Shown here piece by piece: positions 54,072 to 63,152 of a stretch of 64,000 nucleotides of DNA. How positions within the stretch are numbered: position 1 is the stretch's first letter; each line of letters begins with the position of its first letter. The DNA comes from Diplonema papillatum (lineage: Eukaryota; Euglenozoa; Diplonemea; Diplonemida; Diplonemidae). The notes under the pieces are model-generated. The model had not been told where the DNA came from, did no database searches, and worked only from the letters and a program-made list of their open reading frames with translations. Location of the stretch: positions 1 through 64,000 of the forward strand of contig JAPJBO010000885.1 of NCBI GenBank assembly GCA_030068145.1, in the 5' to 3' direction. Both the position numbers and the translations under genes were made by a program.

Positions 54072-54352
54072 CAAAGCTTCACGGGACACCCGGAAAGCCC
54101 AAAATCCCTTGTTAAAGAAAGAACCCCCCGAGGCACCGTGGCCCAAAAAAGGCACGAAAAAGACGCCGAGGATGCAAAAAGTGAACCATCAGGCGCCGCC
54201 ACCAGAAGAAAAGAGGAACAGCAGGCGCGAGGGCAGGCTAGCCTCGCGTCTACCGTTGTGTTAGCTTCGTTTCGCCGTGAATCCAAAAATAAGACGCGTC
54301 ACTGGCTAACCACGGTTGAAACCGGAAAATGATGAGGGGAGAGATTTGTTTT
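53833..54352. other. No gene; long A run
   Basis: A run of about 36 As at 54034-54068, without a recognised repeat before it. Confidence 0.4.
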
Positions 54353-54424
54353 TTTTTGTATAAGCACCTGCTTTGTAGGAAATACTTGAGGAGGCTGCCA
54401 GCTGCAAAAGATCAAAGGAGGTAA
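54353..54424. mobile_element. R1 left-end fragment
   Basis: TTGTATAAGCACCTGCTTTG to AGATCAAAGGAGGTAA, cut abruptly. Confidence 0.85.
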
Positions 54425-55039
54425 CCTGTCACGCGTTCTTATTTCCTCCAACATTGCATGTTTGGTAAAAAAAAAAATCAGGGCTCGCCCTCCATGCTCC
54501 CGCTTTCGTTTTGAGGAAGCAAAGATTCGCGCGCTGCTTTCACTTCATTCCGCGAAGTTCTTCGATCGCCTTTTTTCTCCCCCCCCACCTTTCTTAGCTG
54601 TCCAGTTCCTTGTGCTTGCGAAAAAGAGGAAGAAGCCCGCCCCAGTCTTAAAAGAGTACGTCCTGCACACACCCCCGACCCTTTTGCCAACGTACAACTA
54701 CTTCGAATAAATGTTGCATCCTTCTGCGTTCACAAGCGACCCCCCCGAGACGAAAAACAGGGGTGTGGACAACATAGCAGCTCAAATTTCTTATTCATTC
54801 ACGGAGTCGCGCACTCCCTCTCTCTCTCTCTCGCTCGGAAGGTCAGCGTGGTAGCGATGACCGACGAGAACACGTCTAGGTGGGTGGGGAGAGGCCCTGG
54901 GACCGCTAGGTGGCGTAACAATCCCCGCGCCCGTAGTGAACCTGTCCCTCCCAGGGGCCAGCCTGGCCCACCTGACGGTGGGGGCGCACCCTTTGACTTG
55001 TTTTGTGTGTTCTCCCCCCCTCTCTCTTTTTTTCTTCTT
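54425..55039. other. No gene recognised
   Basis: A run near 54470, CT tract near 54818. Frames without support. Confidence 0.35.
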
Positions 55040-55185
55040 GAAAGTATGCTAATCCTGCAGGGAATAGTTGACTAGACCTCTTGAGTTTGTGCTAAATACG
55101 AATTGGGGAGTCGGGAACCTACAAAGCCTAAAGCACCGGACCAACCCCCCGTTCGTGAGAAAAAGCGAAGAATAAATAATAGAAA
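55040..55185 (+). repeat. Family F repeat, copy 3
   Basis: GAAAGTATGCTAATCCTGCA, CCTCTTGAGTTTGTGC and TTCGTGAGAAAAAGCGAAGA, same order as 11278. Confidence 0.85.
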
Positions 55186-55235
55186 ATAAACAGTCTAGAA
55201 AAGAAAGTTTTTGAAGGTTTCTGCTTTCTCGCCTT

Positions 55236-55300
55236 CAGAGAGTTTGATGCATAATTTAGCATCAACCATGCTTGCGAGGCAGTGTTCTGCTTAAGCCGGC
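55236..55300 (+). repeat. Hairpin family H, diverged
   Basis: GTTTGATGCATAATTTAGCA, ATCAACCATGCTTGCGAGGC and AGTGTTCTGC. Confidence 0.65.
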
Positions 55301-55488
55301 AAGCCGAGTTTCCCCCCTTGCTTGATGCGTACCATCTTCACACCTCACCAGCACTCACTGAAGTAGCTGATCCCACTGTAGCGGCTGCGTCCAAAACAGT
55401 AAAAAACAACCCCCCCTTTTTTTTGAGGGTGAAAGCTGCCTTTTCTCTAAAAGGAGAAAGAGATGGAAAGATAGAGAAAGAAAGAGCA

Positions 55489-55523
55489 GGGAACGTGTCA
55501 GTTAGTCTAACTGACACGTTCCC
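55489..55523. other. Perfect 17-bp palindrome
   Basis: GGGAACGTGTCAGTTAG and CTAACTGACACGTTCCC are separated by one T. Confidence 0.95.
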
Positions 55524-55845
55524 GCAAGAGGAAAAAAGAAAAAGAGCCCCAAACAACTTGCCGCCAGTAGAGAGGAAAAGAAATACCTGCCTAAAGGGAT
55601 CAAACCGCCTTCGGGTGGGCCGGCCTGGCATTTGTGTGTGAGAGGGGGCGTACAGCAGGCGCTGCGTTGCCTGTTTTCTTTCGGAACAAGAGGAAAAGGA
55701 ATATGAAGCAGTCGAAGTTCGTACCCAGTACGTGTTATCTTTGACGGCAGCGCGTCCGCGTCAAAGTGCGTTTTCGTCTCGTGTTCGCTGTTGTCGTGGC
55801 ATGTTCCTGCATTGCGTTTCCCCATCTTTTTTTTCTCTTTTTTTT
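55524..55845. other. No gene recognised
   Basis: Frames without support. Confidence 0.35.
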
Positions 55846-55963
55846 CTTGTGTTTAGCAACGCATTTGGGACTGGAAATTAGTGGTTGGCAAGCGCGCACG
55901 AAACTTACCAAAAGCAGGTGAGTTCCGCTAGTGCGCACAACAAAAAGGAAGTGCCACCCTAAT
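55846..55963 (+). repeat. Family E repeat
   Basis: TTAGTGGTTGGCAAGCGCGC, AAAGCAGGTGAGTTCCGCTA and AGTGCCACCCTAATTTTT; the palindromic start is lost. Confidence 0.8.
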
Positions 55964-56004
55964 TTTTCTCTCTCGCCCTCGGCCCTCAACGTCCGTTGTT
56001 TCTT

Positions 56005-56180
56005 GTCGTGTCATGTTGTGACATATCGGTTATGTTGTGTCAAGTTGTGCCACGTTTGTGTTTTGTTGTGTCATGCTGGGGTTTGTTGCGTCATGTTGTG
56101 TCATGTCGTGCCATCCTAGTCTTGTTGTGTCTTGATCTTGTTATCAAGTTGTGCAACGTTGGTGTCTGTGTCGTGTTAGT
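56005..56180 (+). repeat. Degenerate GTTGTGTCATGTT tandem array
   Basis: Some ten imperfect GTTGTGTCATGTT or GTTGTGCCACG units. Confidence 0.75.
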
Positions 56181-57051
56181 TTGCTGTGCGGAGCTTCGGG
56201 CAGCAGTTAGTTCCGAGACAGGTGAGCAGCGCCACCTCCCCTAGCGAGCTCTCGGATCAACCTGCGTCTGATGCAGCTGTTTTATGGATCGCCTACGTTC
56301 ACTCCAGCTGCGCGTTCCTTCATTGCGAAGGTTACCGCTGCGGCCTTCTGTGTCAGGTCAAGGCGAACTGGGGCCCTGTGATGGCTGAGTGCACACCTAA
56401 GCAGGGCTGCATCCTCGTGTTGTAGCCGTGTTGTGTATTGGGCGACTTGGGGGCCTGGTCAACCTCCTCATCACTGCAGGGCACAAACCTTTCGCGACCG
56501 TGATTGCACAGTCGGAATTGCCTGCGGGCAGGTCTTCACGAAGAAGAGAAAATTGAAGCAAGACCTGCCCCCTGCGCCTGATGTCACCGGCTGCTTCGGC
56601 AGACGACACATACTACTACCAGTTGACGGTTTCAAACGTCATCTGGGGGGTGATGTTTGCACACGCCATCTAGGTATTCACTCAAAAGGACACCGAACCA
56701 AACAAGAGTTTGTTGCAGCAGAGCAAAAACTTGGCGCGCAACGCTGGCTCCTATGCAACCGCGTTGTTCGTTCAATCCAACCCAGGTATCTTCTTTCCAC
56801 TATTCCCAGGGCGCGGCCCAGTTCCCAACGAAAGCGGAACGAGAAGTTTGCAATTCTTGGTGGGGGGAAAACGGGCCATCTTCCACTTCACTCATTTCGA
56901 GCATATCTTTTCATTGCCGCCCTCGAACGTCCAAAAATCGTCTGTAGCGACGTTTGCAACGACAATGTGGCAAGTTAGGTAAAACCCCGGAAAATCAGCT
57001 TTTTTTTTTAAATGGTTTGCCAGCAGGTCAAAAATTAATTTGCCTTGGGTG
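56181..57051. other. No gene recognised
   Basis: Frames up to 181 codons (56433-56978) have no recognisable domain or codon bias. Confidence 0.35.
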
Positions 57052-57171
57052 GATCTTTACTCCGTCGACCTTTACTCCGCCGGACCTTGACTCCGCCGAC
57101 CTTGGCTCCGCCGATCTTCACCGATCTTTACCCCGGCGGAGTAAAGATTCGCCGGGGTAGAGACCTGCCAA
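57052..57171 (+). repeat. CTCCGCCGACCTT array with inverted end
   Basis: Five to six units of CTTTACTCCGCCGAC type; the last units run inverted (CCCCGGCGGAGTAAAGAT), so the array can fold on itself. Confidence 0.85.
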
Positions 57172-57252
57172 CAAGGCCCCCTTGACACCGTAAACAAAAA
57201 CTCACACCCAGTGAGTTTTCACCAATTTCCCCCACTCAGACCAGTGAGGTAA

Positions 57253-57348
57253 CATGCAGGGTCATGGGTCACCACCCATTGAGCACCACCATTATAATTG
57301 GTTTGCCACCATTGGTCACCACCCATTGAACACCACCACTGGGTGGTC
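57253..57348 (+). repeat. GTCACCACCCATTGA duplications after an M-like start
   Basis: AACATGCAGGGTCATGGG shares the first 11 bp of the M family. Then TGGTCACCACCCATTGAACA-type units repeat twice. Confidence 0.6.
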
Positions 57349-57365
57349 TTCCACCAGTCCCAGAA

Positions 57366-57642
57366 GAAGAAAGAAGAAAGAAAAGAAAAAAGGCCGCTCC
57401 GGGTCCAGGAACGTGACGGTCAACCACAGCTTGCGAGGCTTGAGTCGGAGGCAGCACAGTGCCACAACCCCGTCCGCTCTGCCCTGTGGCTGACGTCTCG
57501 ACGAGCTTATGTTCAGCGCAAGCGCCAAGCCCCAAGGTGCGCCACGCCTTGATGCTTTAGCTTGGGAAATCGGTAGCCAGGCCCGTGGCTCTGCAGTACC
57601 GCCGAACACGTGAAGCTTTGCTCCCGTGTAGCAGGCTGGCAC
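57366..57642 (-). mobile_element. S-family retroposon, copy 3, truncated
   Basis: 12-bp TSD CCAGTCCCAGAA at 57354-57365 and 57643-57654. The right end stops at GTAGCAGGCTGGCA, without the TTTCCCTGGTACC end seen elsewhere, as expected for 5' truncation of a minus-strand element. Confidence 0.9.
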
Positions 57643-57769
57643 CCAGTCCCAGAAAAGAAAGGAATCACCCCCCGTCTCGCAGAGGTCGCTTCGCAGGCAA
57701 GTCAATGCGGTGTGGCGAGTCAATGCGGTGTGGCGAGTCGCTATCACAAACACGGTGGACATCCTGAGC

Positions 57770-57905
57770 TTTGAGTACTAACAACCTTGCGGGTTGCCCT
57801 TCAATGTACTGTGCAGCCTGAAACGACGTAGGCAAAGCGTTTCTCTCAGACTTCCGAACCTGGAAATGAAACAGGGTGGAAAACGATGCGCGAGCGAAGA
57901 AATGT
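57770..57905 (+). repeat. Family A head module
   Basis: CCTTGCGGGTTGCCCTTCAA, ACTGTGCAGCCTGAAACGAC and AACAGGGTGGAAAACGATG. Confidence 0.75.
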
Positions 57906-58071
57906 CGGATTGGACACATTCACTCCGAAAAATAAGTAGCACAGTGATGCGCTGCAACCGCTTTGAACTCTCCCTGCCCCCGCCTCAGCGGTCAACCGGT
58001 GACTCAGAATTGCCGGCTTCTTAAACCATGAAACAGTCTAGAAGGTGTTTGTGAGGTGATCCACCCAGGAA
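57906..58071. other. D-type tail
   Basis: GGTCAACCGGTGACTCAGAA with TGCCGGCTTCTTAAACC, then GAAACAGTCTAGAAGG. No gene. Confidence 0.55.
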
Positions 58072-58351
58072 CAGTGTTCGCGCTACGGAAAAAAAGCGGC
58101 TGATTTCAACCGGAAAAATTTTTCTTGAAAAGCTGACCGGCTGATAATCAGCCGGCTGATTTTTGGAAGGTCTGCCGACCAGAAGGTTTTTACGACAACA
58201 TCTTGATTCACGTCTTGCCCGGTTTGTGCAAGCTGATTCCGCTCCATGGGCGGCATAGCCAAAGCTTACACTGATCGGCTGATTTTGTCCGGCAAACAAA
58301 AAAGGCTCGAAATTTAATCAGCCGGCAAGCCGGCTGATCGCGCGCACACTG
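58072..58351. mobile_element. hAT-3, copy 2
   Basis: Ends CAGTGTTCGCGC and GCGCGCACACTG. Flanks CCCAGGAA (58064-58071) and CCCGGGAA (58352-58359) are an 8-bp TSD with one mismatch. Internal GCCGGCTGAT motifs are in both orientations. No transposase. Confidence 0.9.
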
Positions 58352-58914
58352 CCCGGGAATAGCAGATGCAAACGCAACTTGTGCAAAAAAAACAAAAAAA
58401 AAAAAAGTTGTTTGCCTTTGCTTTCGAATGTTCTTTTGCGTTTCTGTCGAAGGACGGATCACCCCATCTCCTTTCTCTTCAGGTTGCGTCAACCCGTTTT
58501 AGCATTTCTTTTGCTTTCCATGTTTGCATTCGATTCGGCCGAGTATTGGGCCATTGCTCATTCGCGGCTCCGTGGCAGCCATCTATGGGGGTTGCACGGA
58601 GAACTAGTGTCCGCAGTTTGTTCCAGGGGTTCGTAGCTTGTTTTCATCGGTTCGTATCCGATGGCAAGATTCCTTGGACACCGATCACTTTCACGCGCGT
58701 TGGAACTTCCCTTCGTTGGGCAAGCACGGCAGTTCTCTTTGTCGGCTTTCGCGGAAAGATGGGCACAAAACCGAAAAGAACGACAATTCAATCAACCAAA
58801 CGAAAGTTGCCAGACATCAGAACGACGTGCGAATCGTCGGCTGCCTTGAAAAAAGAACAGAAGTGTTATCGAACACAAGAAACAGACTACGAAAACAACG
58901 CTAAAAAATAAAAT
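58352..58914. other. No gene recognised
   Basis: A 181-codon frame at 58366-58911 starts in an A tract and has no recognisable domain. Confidence 0.35.
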
Positions 58915-59062
58915 CATTTATTCGGCAATAATTTCCGCCAATTTTGCCTCGGTGTCGGTTTTAGTCCCTCGGGAGGCCCTCGGGAACCCCCCCTCGGGCC
59001 TCCCTCGGGACTAAAACCGACACCTCGGCAAAATAAACGGAAATTATCTTGCCGAATAAATG
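58915..59062. mobile_element. Long palindromic MITE
   Basis: The 148-bp element folds almost completely on itself. CATTTATTCGGCAATAATTT at the left is matched by AAATTATCTTGCCGAATAAA at the right, and GTGTCGGTTTTAGTCCC by GGGACTAAAACCGACAC, with CCTCGGG repeats at the centre. No clear TSD. Confidence 0.9.
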
Positions 59063-59615
59063 CTTATTATTGGGAAAACTAAATTCCCGAGGATGGAAAG
59101 AAAACCACACTGCTTTGCAGTTATGTTGGTGTCTAGCAGAACGTTGCGTAGCAAATGTGCACGGCAGAACGTTGTGTAAGACGTTGAGCATATTGCTTTG
59201 CAGTTACGTTGGTGTTTAGCAGAACGTTGCGTAGCAGAACGTTGTGTGTCTGAGACATTGCGTAGCAGAACGTTGTGTAGGAGTGGAGTTGTTGTAAGTG
59301 ACGGGTCACAGATCAATGTGCCTGGTTGTTCTGCTGCAACTGGGGGAGTCCCGGCAGGTTGACGTTGTAGTTCACAACATACGATGCTGCTTGCATGGGC
59401 GCTTGCATGAAGGACTGCACAGGTGCTGTCGTGCTGGGTAGGACTGTTGGATGAGCGCTGCGGACAAGTGCTGCGGTTTTCTTTCTGCGAGGTCTTGATA
59501 TGGATCAGAAAGGATGAATTAGACTCAAAACGAGCTCAAAACACGCGATTTCACTCACCACAGGGAGAAAAAATTTTTTGCGAGGGGTCTCCCCTACAGA
59601 TTTCTGCCTACGACC
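59063..59615. repeat. AGCAGAACGTTG array and unique DNA
   Basis: GCAGAACGTTGCGTA-type 15-mers with the longer unit TTGCTTTGCAGTTAYGTTGG duplicated at 59108 and 59190. The rest is unassigned. Confidence 0.7.
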
Positions 59616-59728
59616 TTATTCTGCGCCGCCAGCTATTTTCAGTCGGAAAAATAAGCGAATTTATTTCCCTAGGGACAATAAATTTCATTTATTTGTTTCG
59701 ACTGAAAATAGCTGGCGGCGCAAAATAA
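59616..59728. mobile_element. Second palindromic element
   Basis: TGCGCCGCCAGCTATTTTCA followed by GTCG is perfectly inverted at 59699-59722. The centre TTATTTCCCTAGGGACAATA continues the fold. Similar AATAAATTCGTTTATT pieces follow at about 59745-59762. Confidence 0.9.
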
Positions 59729-60108
59729 ATTCCGAGATCGGAAAAAATAAATTCGTTTATTTGTCCGGCCTGTGTAATCCTGTCAAAAAATGAACGAAAT
59801 TTATCGTCACGCTCCTCAAGCCATTTCCACCAGAGGGAATTTATTTTTCCCAATAAAAATAAAAAATTGGTGGGTGGGGATTGTCCCAGAGGAAGAAGTT
59901 CTTGTTTTGAAAGGAGGAAATCAAAGGTCCACAAAGCAAGCAAAGAAACAAAGTCGCCAGACATCAGAACCGACGTATGTCGTCAACCGCACAAAAAAAT
60001 GACCATCAAGCAACACCTGTCGGTAGAGAACCCTCTACCAAAGGGGAATCCACACCTGCTGTCGTCGGATAAAACACAAGAAAATAAATACTCTAAACGT
60101 TGATAACC
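59729..60108. other. No gene recognised
   Basis: AATTTATTTTTCCCAATAAA-type palindromic pieces, otherwise unassigned. Confidence 0.4.
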
Positions 60109-60438
60109 CAGGGCTTACGCAGCTCTTTTGTCTTGGAGCTAAATACCGACTGAAACTGGGTCAGGCAAAAATGCACGAAAAGAGACGGTCAGACGGTACC
60201 AAGAAGACAGACAGTCACCTACTGCGGCACCGTACTGAGGACGGCCTACCGTAAGTAAGGTATGTGGACAATGACCGACACCACCAATGACCAACAACTA
60301 AGGTACCCACCGATCCTCTTACCTCGTGTAACCACCACTCTTACGACTCAGAGCACAAAGGATATCTTGCCATAACAACGAAGGTCACCCGGAGACTTTA
60401 AAACCCCGGAGTTTCAAGCGAACTTTCACTCTAAAAAA
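60109..60438 (+). repeat. Family A repeat preceded by hAT-2 left-end motif
   Basis: CAGGGCTTACGC at 60109-60120 matches the hAT-2 end. AGAGACGGTCAGACGGTACC, CCTACCGTAAGTAAGGTATG and the full tail to TTTCACTCTAAAA follow. Confidence 0.85.
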
Positions 60439-60471
60439 TAAATATATAGAGCATAGGGGGCTCAGTGTTGC

Positions 60472-60660
60472 ATGTCTTCAAGCAACACGCAGGATCTGCC
60501 GACCGGAATCCCCGGTACTGCGGCTGGTTCCCCAGGTGAATCTGCAGAAAAGATAGTACGTGCTGATAACGTAAGGCCTGTTGAAAACGGAGCCGACGCA
60601 GCATTCCTGAACGGTAGAGAACCTGCCAAGAGAAGGAAGCAGGCCACCAGAGTGTGCTAG
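60472..60660 (+). CDS. Possible small protein, 62 codons
   Basis: ATG to TAG frame with balanced composition and a basic end (REPAKRRKQATRVC). No family recognised. It lies between a family A tail and a G run. The last bases (GTGCTAGTCTGACAC) resemble the end of the duplicated segments near 46730, so it may be a fragment of a larger repeated unit and not a gene. Confidence 0.3.
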   Translation: MSSSNTQDLPTGIPGTAAGSPGESAEKIVRADNVRPVENGADAAFLNGREPAKRRKQATRVC

Positions 60661-60980
60661 TCTGACACTTGCTGTCGGTGGGGGGGGGGGGGGGGAATAT
60701 CCCGAAAAAGTTCCCCCTTTTTGTTTCGTTTTGCTGGAACGTACGTTCCTCATGCAGATTGTTCCGCACGAATCAGTGTTGTACACCACGAAACCGTGCC
60801 GGAAAACTTGTGCAATATGATGAGCGCCAATATCGGAAGGAAAAAATGCTGCCTCCCTCGACGTTTCGTACCAGTTACTGTCAGTTAGTGAAAAAAAGGC
60901 TTTCCCTCTGGAAAGCAGGGTCCAAAGGCACCGGGACGACCTGTGCAAAATATTCGCACCAATGGCGGAAGCGGTCCTGA
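60661..60980. other. No gene recognised
   Basis: A G run of about 16 at 60680-60697 and unassigned DNA. It ends with the left TSD of S copy 4. Confidence 0.4.
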
Positions 60981-61333
60981 AGAAGAAGAAGAAGAAGAAA
61001 AAAAGAAAAAAAAAACCATTCGGATCGTCGGAAACACAAAAAAGAAAAAAAGAAAAAGGCCGCTCCTGGTCCAGGAACGTCACGGTCAACCACAGCTTGC
61101 GAAGCTTGAGTCGGAGGCAGCACGGTGCCACAACCCCGTCCGCTCTGCCCTGCGGCTGACCGTCTCGACGAGCTTGCTTTCAGCGCGAGCGCCAAGCCCC
61201 AAGGTGCGCCAAGCCTTGATGCTTTAGTCTGGGAAATCGGTAGCCACTTGACCCGTAGGCCCGTGGCTCTGCAGTACCGCCGAACACGTGAAGCTTGGCT
61301 CCCGTGTAGCAGGCTTTCCCTGGTACCCTGGCC
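60981..61333 (-). mobile_element. S-family retroposon, copy 4
   Basis: 13-bp TSD AAGCGGTCCTGAA at 60968-60980 and 61334-61346. The tail is longer than in the other copies. It contains CATTCGGATCGTCGGAAACA, a module otherwise linked to family A, between two A/G-rich tracts. Confidence 0.92.
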
Positions 61334-61984
61334 AAGCGGTCCTGAAAAAAAGAAAAAAACTTTAGAAAGGGCCACAACAACCGGACGTGCTTTTCTTTTT
61401 AGCCGCATGCAAATGTGTCAGGAAACTGAACCGCCCAAGTAAGACCTTCTGATCATGATCATTGGCCAATTTGCCCCCTGAAACCACGTCCAGGATTTGG
61501 GCTCAGGGTAGTGCGGTCAATGAAAAGTAAGGTCCTCGTGCAACTGTACAGCACGAAACAGTCCGCCACAAATCATACTGGAAGACTTGTGCAACACGTA
61601 CCACAGCAGACTACCAGTAATCCTCTTTTTCGCTGCTGGTCCTTGCCTCATGCAACTGTGGTGAACTCGAAAACGTGCCAGAACAGTTCCTGATAAAGCT
61701 TCAGAGAATAAGCGGAACCTTCACTCCAATGAAAGGAAAACACTGCGTTTTCTTTTTTGTCGGACGTACGGTCCGCCGTGCAATTCTTACAACACGAAAC
61801 CGCCTTGTACCGTACCGGAAAAAAACACTTGGGCAACGCGCACCGGAACAACAGTGCCAGTCTACCCAAGTATCTGTACGAGCTTATGCGTACCGTGCCT
61901 ACAACAGTTTACCGCCCTCCACGAAATCACTACTTTCTTTTTTGTCTCCGTTTCGGTTCTGAGTGATCCCACGTCACGCACACC
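61334..61984. other. No gene recognised
   Basis: Short unrelated frames; CACGAAACAGTC near 61550. Confidence 0.35.
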
Positions 61985-62082
61985 CACAACACACACACAC
62001 ACACACATGCGTGGACACACTCTCGCTAAGGGGGGCGCCACGTTAAAATGAGTCCGCGACACACACACACACACACACACCT
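61985..62082 (+). repeat. Two CA microsatellites around a conserved core, copy 2
   Basis: GTGGACACACTCTCGCTAAG and GGGGCGCCACGTTAAAA between (CA)n tracts, as at 21405-21503. Confidence 0.85.
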
Positions 62083-62108
62083 AGCAAGCTTGCAGTCGTT
62101 TCTTGCGT

Positions 62109-62225
62109 ATCAGAACCCCCATCTGGGCCATGATATGCGCATGGCCCTAGGGCTTGGTTGGGGTCAGCAGTAGTTTAACTAACCTCGTCCAGCCATCAAC
62201 GCAAAAAACACGACACCCGCACACA
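62109..62225 (+). repeat. Family I repeat, copy 2
   Basis: GGGCCATGATATGCGCATGG, CAGCAGTAGTTTAACTAACC and AGCCATCAACGCAAAAAACA. Confidence 0.75.
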
Positions 62226-62824
62226 CACGTAGCAAGTTTGCTTGAGCGCCTTCGGCGCGTCAAGTTGGAATCCTTACGTTTCTGAGCGAACTTCTCGTAT
62301 CCGCTCGCCAAAAAGCGAGGTTGGAGGGGTGAAGCAAAAACTGACAAAACGCAGGCCCCACCGTTCGCCCCCTTTGTGCTCTCCCCCTTTCGAGCGAGAA
62401 AGCGCAACAGCTGAGAACGGAGCCACCTGCGTTCTATCGACTTCCCGGGAATAGCGATGAAACAGAAGGGACTCCAACACACAGACACACCCGCACACAC
62501 ACAGAAGAACGCGGTATTGATGGTTGGATGGCTGATGTGCGTGGTAAAACCGAAAGCCACGTTCAGCCCCAACCGGTGTTTGCATGAAGCAATACGACCT
62601 AATTCGGGCCGCCGGCACTGACTTTCCCAACTTCCCATCACGACTTCCTCACCAGCTTCCCACTCCCCCCCCCCCCCTAGAATACTCACAGTCACCGACG
62701 AAACGAATTGAGCCTGCCCGCAACCTTTGGCATTCCCACCACCCGCGCTGTGGGTGTTTGGCCTATTTTTAGCACTATCTATCTTTCGGGGTTGCGAATA
62801 GCTCTAAAGGAGAATCTCCAATTG
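62226..62824. other. No gene recognised
   Basis: Unassigned, with a C run at about 62666-62678. Confidence 0.35.
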
Positions 62825-63152
62825 TATTGTGCCAGGCTGAAAAGACGTGGACAGCGCGTGTTTTGGCGGTTGATCAGAATTCCTTACCTGAAAACATGAC
62901 ACAGGGTAAATGCAAGTGGAAAAACGATCAACCGGCACGCACAAACAGAGGGGGGCCTACCGTAAGTAAGGTATGTGGACAATGGCCGAAACCACCAATG
63001 ACCAACGACCAAGGTACCCACCGATCCTCTTACCTCGTGTAACCACCACACCCTTACGACACTCAGAGCACAAAGAATATCTTCCCTTAACGACGAAGGT
63101 CACCCGGAGACTTTAAAACCCCGGAGTTTCAAGCGATCTTTCACTGTAAACA
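62825..63152 (+). repeat. Family A repeat, head to tail
   Basis: TTGTGCCAGGCTGAAAAGAC, GCGGTTGATCAGAATTCCTT, CCTACCGTAAGTAAGGTATG and the tail to TTTCACTGTAAA. It lacks the AGACGGTCAGACGGTACC segment. Confidence 0.9.
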
